Assembly (NCBI GenBank): GCA_007116865.1
Contig: SKHR01000014.1
Location: 1 to 11,134, forward strand
DNA length: 11,134 nt
Direction of reading: 5' to 3'
From: Marinospirillum sp.
Lineage (GTDB): Bacteria; Pseudomonadota; Gammaproteobacteria; Pseudomonadales; Halomonadaceae
The translations under genes and the position numbers were made by a program. Positions within the stretch are counted from its first letter, which is position 1, and each line of letters opens with the position of its first letter. Shown in pieces: positions 7,618 to 11,134 of this stretch. The notes under the pieces were generated by a model, which had not been told where the DNA came from, ran no database searches, and saw only the letters and a program-made list of their open reading frames with translations.

Positions 7618-9903
7618 ATGTTAAGTAAAGATCTAGAATTAACGCTCAATGATGCGTTCTCACTGGCCCGGCGCCATCGGCATGAGTTCATGACGGTTGA
7701 GCATCTGCTCTTATCCCTGCTGGATAATCAGTCTGCGGCACAGGTGTTAAAGGCCTGTGGTGCTGATCTGACTCAGATTAAACGTGAGCTGCTGGATTTT
7801 ATTGAGGCCACGACCCCGATTCTTCCGGATGACAGCCTGGAACGGGAAACCCAGCCGACCTTAGGATTTCAGCGGGTTTTGCAACGAGCGGTTTTTCATG
7901 TGCAGTCGTCAGGCAAGGCGGAGGTGACAGGTGCCAATGTACTGGTGGCCATCTTCAGTGAGCAGGACAGCCAGGCGGTTTACTTCCTCAAGCGTCAGGA
8001 TGTTGCGCGTGTAGACGTGGTGAATTTTATTTCTCACGGCATCTCTAAAGTGTCCGGCGCCACGCCGTCTGAGGATGGTCTGGCGGATGAAGCAGAGCAG
8101 GCCCAGCAAGCCGGTCAGGGTAGCCATCCGCTGCACAGCTATGCGACCAATTTGAATGAACAGGCCCGCCAGGGCCGCATTGATCCGCTGGTGGGTCGAG
8201 ACCATGAGTTAGAGCGCGTCATTCAGGTATTGGCCAGACGGCGTAAAAATAACCCGCTGCTGGTGGGCGAAGCCGGGGTCGGCAAAACGGCGATTGCTGA
8301 AGGCCTGGCCAGGCGCATTGTTGAAGCCGAGGTACCCGAGGTGATTGCTAATGCCACGGTTTATGCGCTGGACTTAGGTGCACTATTGGCCGGCACCAAG
8401 TATCGCGGTGATTTTGAAAAACGCCTGAAGGCCCTGCTCAATGAGATCCGCAAGGAAGAGGGCGCGATTCTCTTTATTGATGAAATTCATACCATCATTG
8501 GTGCCGGTGCAGCCTCCGGTGGGGTAATGGATGCTTCGAACCTGCTCAAGCCTTTGCTATCCAGTGGTGAAATCCGCTGCATTGGCTCGACGACCTTCCA
8601 GGAGTTCCGCGGTATTTTTGAAAAAGACCGTGCGCTGGCGCGTCGCTTCCAAAAAATTGATGTGCCTGAACCCAGTGTTGAAGAAACCATCGCGATTCTT
8701 AAAGGACTCAAATCTCGCTTTGAAGCGCATCATCACTTGAGCTATGACGATCATGCACTTGATACGGCAGCACGCCTTGCGGCGCGTTATATCAATGATC
8801 GCCATCTGCCAGACAAAGCCATTGATGTGGTCGATGAGGCGGGTGCTTACCAGCAACTTTTACCGCAGGAAAAACGGGTGCAGCGCATCACTGCCCATGA
8901 GATTGAAGCCATTGTGGCAAAAATTGCACGTATTCCACCGAAGACGGTTTCCAGCAACGATAAAGAAGTGCTGCGCAACGTCGAGCGGGATCTGAAAATG
9001 CTGGTGTTTGGTCAGGACGAGAGCATTGATGCCTTGGCCAATGCCATCAAGCTCTCCCGCGCCGGGCTGAAATCGCCCGAAAAACCCATTGGTGCCTTTT
9101 TGTTTGCCGGGCCGACGGGGGTTGGTAAAACCGAGGTCACCCGTCAGCTAGCGCGTACGTTGGGCATAGAGCTGGTTCGCTTTGATATGTCCGAGTATAT
9201 GGAGCGCCATACGGTCTCCCGACTCATCGGTGCGCCACCGGGTTATGTGGGGTATGACCAAGGTGGCCTGCTGACCGAAGCCATCACCAAGCAGCCCCAT
9301 TGTGTGCTGCTGTTGGATGAGATCGAGAAGGCGCACCAAGAAGTCTTCAACCTGCTGTTGCAGGTGATGGATCACGGCACCTTGACTGACAATAACGGAC
9401 GCAAAGCCGATTTCCGTAATGTGATTCTGGTGATGACCACTAATGCGGGTGCAGAAGTTCTGAGTCGACGCTCAATTGGTTTCCAGAAGCAGGACCACTC
9501 GACCGATGGCATGGAAGTGATTCGCAAGTTCTTCACGCCAGAGTTTAGAAATCGCCTGGATGCGATCATTCAGTTCAAATCACTGGATATGGATGTGATC
9601 AAAAATGTAGTGGATAAATTTTTGGTGGAACTGCAAGCTCAACTGGATGACAAGCAAGTGGTGCTGGAAGTCGATGAAGCGGCACGTCAGTGGTTGGCCG
9701 AAGAAGGCTATGATGAGGCCATGGGCGCACGTCCAATGGCAAGGCTGATCCAGGAGCAGATCAAAAAGCCCATGGCTGAAGCAATTCTGTTTGGAGACTT
9801 GTCACAGCAAGGCGGAACGGTGCGGGTCACCGCCGCATCCAATGGCCTGAAGCTCAGTTTTGAGCCAGCGACGCGCGCGGAAGAGGAAGAAGGCACCGTT
9901 TAA
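7618..9903 (+). CDS. clpA: ATP-dependent Clp protease ATP-binding subunit ClpA
   Basis: ClpA is the hexameric AAA+ unfoldase that feeds proteins into ClpP. The 761 residues align end to end with E. coli ClpA (758). The N-domain (1-140, [14 protein letters not shown]...[10 protein letters not shown]) is the docking site for ClpS. A charged linker (145-170) is the variable part. D1 has Walker A GEAGVGKT (217-224), pore loop KYRG (261-264) and Walker B ILFIDE (284-289). D2 has Walker A GPTGVGKT (498-505), pore loop GYVG (542-545) and Walker B VLLLDE (563-568). The ClpP-docking tripeptide is IGF (620-622) where E. coli has IGL. The ATG at 7618 matches the E. coli start and has AGG 7 bases upstream; an in-frame GTG at 7579 is rejected. 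The gene ends at a terminator shared with infA. Confidence 0.98.
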   Translation: MLSKDLELTLNDAFSLARRHRHEFMTVEHLLLSLLDNQSAAQVLKACGADLTQIKRELLDFIEATTPILPDDSLERETQPTLGFQRVLQRAVFHVQSSGKAEVTGANVLVAIFSEQDSQAVYFLKRQDVARVDVVNFISHGISKVSGATPSEDGLADEAEQAQQAGQGSHPLHSYATNLNEQARQGRIDPLVGRDHELERVIQVLARRRKNNPLLVGEAGVGKTAIAEGLARRIVEAEVPEVIANATVYALDLGALLAGTKYRGDFEKRLKALLNEIRKEEGAILFIDEIHTIIGAGAASGGVMDASNLLKPLLSSGEIRCIGSTTFQEFRGIFEKDRALARRFQKIDVPEPSVEETIAILKGLKSRFEAHHHLSYDDHALDTAARLAARYINDRHLPDKAIDVVDEAGAYQQLLPQEKRVQRITAHEIEAIVAKIARIPPKTVSSNDKEVLRNVERDLKMLVFGQDESIDALANAIKLSRAGLKSPEKPIGAFLFAGPTGVGKTEVTRQLARTLGIELVRFDMSEYMERHTVSRLIGAPPGYVGYDQGGLLTEAITKQPHCVLLLDEIEKAHQEVFNLLLQVMDHGTLTDNNGRKADFRNVILVMTTNAGAEVLSRRSIGFQKQDHSTDGMEVIRKFFTPEFRNRLDAIIQFKSLDMDVIKNVVDKFLVELQAQLDDKQVVLEVDEAARQWLAEEGYDEAMGARPMARLIQEQIKKPMAEAILFGDLSQQGGTVRVTAASNGLKLSFEPATRAEEEEGTV

Positions 9904-9918
9904 GACTGAGAAAAAGCT

Positions 9919-9946
9919 GGCAGCGGGCAAATCAAGCCCGCTTGCC
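9919..9946. terminator. Bidirectional intrinsic terminator between clpA and infA
   Basis: The stem is GGC plus AGCGGGC (9919-9928), loop AAATCAA, then GCCCGCT, a bulged T and GCC (9936-9946). In the leftward direction it is followed by AGCTTTTT, a good T-run that ends infA transcripts. Rightward, the T-run is GGTTTT and weaker, but still plausible for clpA. The two genes are convergent and only 51 bases apart. Confidence 0.8.
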
Positions 9947-9954
9947 GGTCGGTT

Positions 9955-10173
9955 TTAGCGGGCGCGGTAGGTGATGCGACCCTTGCTCAGATCATAGGGA
10001 GACAGCTCAACCTTGACCTTGTCACCGGTCAGAATGCGGATATAGTTTTTGCGCATTTTACCGGAGATATGCGCAGTCAACACATGGCCGTTTTCAAGCT
10101 CTACACGGAACATGGTGTTGGGCAGGGTGTCAATAATCACACCTTCCATTTCAATATGATCTTCTTTTGCCAT
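9955..10173 (-). CDS. infA: Translation initiation factor IF-1
   Basis: IF-1 binds the ribosomal A site during initiation and supports IF-2 and IF-3. The 72 residues equal the E. coli length and are nearly identical: [41 protein letters not shown] and [15 protein letters not shown]. The fold is a single OB/S1-like beta barrel. The ATG at 10173 has GAGG about 10 bases upstream. The 131-base gap to ate contains a long imperfect hairpin, and the gene probably has its own promoter, though no clear -35/-10 pair is visible. The position between clpA and ate is a conserved gammaproteobacterial arrangement. Confidence 0.98.
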   Translation of the reverse strand: MAKEDHIEMEGVIIDTLPNTMFRVELENGHVLTAHISGKMRKNYIRILTGDKVKVELSPYDLSKGRITYRAR

Positions 10174-10204
10174 TCAGCATCAACCTCAGTTACACAAAAT
10201 CTGA

Positions 10205-10241
10205 CACTGATCGACAGCGGATGACTGGCTGTACATCAGTG
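10205..10241 (-). repeat. Long imperfect stem-loop in the infA leader / ate-infA gap
   Basis: On the minus strand CACTGAT and ATCAGTG pair (7 bp). Inside, after a 2x2 mismatch, ACAGC and GCTGT pair (5 bp) around a 9-base loop. The structure is 37 bases long and ends 31 bases before the infA ATG. An ATTTT run starts 4 bases after it, so it could be a weak terminator or attenuator for the aat-ate transcript. It could equally be a leader structure controlling infA. Confidence 0.55.
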
Positions 10242-10304
10242 ATCTAAATAATCGCAGGGAATAAAACGCGAGCATTCTGCCTGAATTTTCTGCAAAGCGC
10301 AAAA

Positions 10305-11054
10305 TTAAGGCGTTTTCGTCGGTTTGTCAGTCATGGGTTGCCAGCGGTTTTGTTTGAGCACTTCCAAGGGTTTGAATTTGGATTTGTAGTTCATTTTGCT
10401 GCATTCGGCAATCCAGTAACCCAGATAAAGGTGACCGCGAGCACTCTGCTGGGCTTCCTGTATCTGCCATAAGATCGCGTAGGTTCCCAGGCTTCGGCGA
10501 GCCTGGTCAGGACAAAAGAAGGTATAGATCGCAGATAACCCTTGTGGCAGGCGATCCATGGCCGCAACAGCCAGCAACCGCTGTTGTGAATCTCTAAACT
10601 CAACCAGACGTGTCCAGGGCTGGTCGATCATCAAAAAGCTGCGATACTGCGACTCAGAAGGTGGGTACATATCGCCATCGGCATGGCGTGTTTCAATATA
10701 ACGCCGGTAGAGCAGATAGTGCTCTGCGACAAAACGTGCAGGCAAGACGCGCGCGCTCAGATCCTGGTTGCGTTTCCAGATTTTCTTTTGTTGCCGATCT
10801 GGCTGAAAGTCTTTGACCGGGATGCGCACCGACTGACAGGCGTTACAGCGCTGGCAGTGTGGGCGGTACAGGTGGCGTCCACTACGGCGGAATCCGAGGT
10901 GGGTGAGCTGGTCATAAACACTCAGGGTGACAGCCTGGTTGGGGTCCAGAAAAAGCGTGCAGGCCTCTTGCTCCTGCAAATAACTGCAAGCATGGGGCAG
11001 GGTCTGATAAAAGCGCAGCGTTAGCGCGCGATCATCCGGGGTCTGACTGGTCAT
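10305..11054 (-). CDS. ate: Aspartate/glutamate leucyltransferase (arginyltransferase-like, Bpt)
   Basis: This enzyme moves leucine from Leu-tRNA onto proteins with N-terminal Asp or Glu, making them ClpS/ClpAP substrates. The 249 residues have typical family length. The N-terminal ATE domain has C23 in HACSYLQEQEACTLFLDP and the CxxCxxC cluster C67, C70, C73 in YRPHCQRCNAC. These positions resemble the cysteines linked to Fe-S binding in eukaryotic ATE1. The C-terminal GNAT-like domain includes YIETRHADGDMYPPS, AVAAMDRLPQGLSAIYTFF and GYWIAECSKMNYKSKFKPLE. Specificity for leucine (Bpt) instead of arginine is inferred from bacterial relatives. The ATG at 11054 overlaps the aat stop codon in ATGA, so the two transferases are translationally coupled. 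Confidence 0.95.
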   Translation of the reverse strand: MTSQTPDDRALTLRFYQTLPHACSYLQEQEACTLFLDPNQAVTLSVYDQLTHLGFRRSGRHLYRPHCQRCNACQSVRIPVKDFQPDRQQKKIWKRNQDLSARVLPARFVAEHYLLYRRYIETRHADGDMYPPSESQYRSFLMIDQPWTRLVEFRDSQQRLLAVAAMDRLPQGLSAIYTFFCPDQARRSLGTYAILWQIQEAQQSARGHLYLGYWIAECSKMNYKSKFKPLEVLKQNRWQPMTDKPTKTP

Positions 11055-11134
11055 CCTGGTGGCGTCCGAGTTCCTTGATTGGGCAGCGCCGCTAAAAAGG
11101 TTTCACGGCTGATTTCACGTGCACCTAAGCGGGC
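11051..11134 (-). CDS. aat: Leucyl/phenylalanyl-tRNA-protein transferase, C-terminal fragment
   Basis: Only the last 27 residues and the TGA (11053-11051) are inside the window; the rest lies beyond 11134. The peptide begins ARLGAREISRETFLAAL, which matches the conserved end of Aat (SLGACEIPRRDYLNYL in E. coli), followed by a variable tail. Aat attaches Leu or Phe to proteins with N-terminal Lys or Arg, marking them for ClpS/ClpAP. The stop codon overlaps the ate start by four bases (ATGA). Identity rests on this short match plus the usual aat-ate order, which together are strong. Confidence 0.85.
   Translation of the reverse strand, partial: ARLGAREISRETFLAALPNQGTRTPPG

Noticed and set aside
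8487..8856. Antisense open frames inside clpA
   Set aside because: They are shadows of a strongly conserved AAA+ coding sequence and have no independent support.

Overview
The window is a block of conserved housekeeping genes from a gammaproteobacterium. RoxA, PurB, HflD, MnmA, NudJ, RluE, ClpS, ClpA, InfA, Ate (Bpt) and Aat all look like vertically inherited gammaproteobacterial proteins. The only visible part of the isocitrate lyase, its N-terminus, resembles the long Pseudomonas-type AceA. This suggests a member of the Pseudomonadales/Oceanospirillales side of the class; I cannot name a genus. Base composition looks balanced and even, with no IS element, phage gene, tRNA, rRNA or CRISPR array. 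Coding density is high and no gene-free stretch exceeds 300 bases.

Left part (1-4733): a leftward gene train, mnmA (tRNA U34 2-thiolation), hflD, purB (adenylosuccinate lyase) and roxA (ribosomal protein L16 hydroxylase). The genes are separated by 12, 23 and 2 bases. They are probably driven by a promoter with a perfect TATAAT box about 47 bases upstream of mnmA. The start of aceA follows after a 145-base gap that holds an imperfect palindrome resembling operators of RpiR-family carbon regulators.

Middle (4734-7025): a rightward PAS-GGDEF diguanylate cyclase lies between mnmA and nudJ, two genes that are neighbours in E. coli. Its 3' end overlaps convergently with nudJ (Nudix hydrolase). 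nudJ overlaps rluE (23S rRNA pseudouridine synthase) by one base, and both read leftward.

Right part (7026-11134): clpS and clpA read rightward and end at a bidirectional terminator shared with leftward infA (IF-1). Behind infA, also leftward, are ate (leucyl-transferase acting on N-terminal Asp/Glu) and the 3' end of aat (leucyl/phenylalanyl-tRNA-protein transferase). ClpS (adaptor), ClpA (unfoldase), Ate and Aat together form most of the bacterial N-degron pathway; only ClpP is missing. The icd and cspD genes, which often sit between rluE and clpS in relatives, are absent here.

I found no undescribed multi-gene system. The points most worth a second look are the diguanylate cyclase placed in the housekeeping block, several inverted repeats in short intergenic gaps (aceA, cyclase, clpS, clpA and infA leaders), and the non-ATG start of mnmA.
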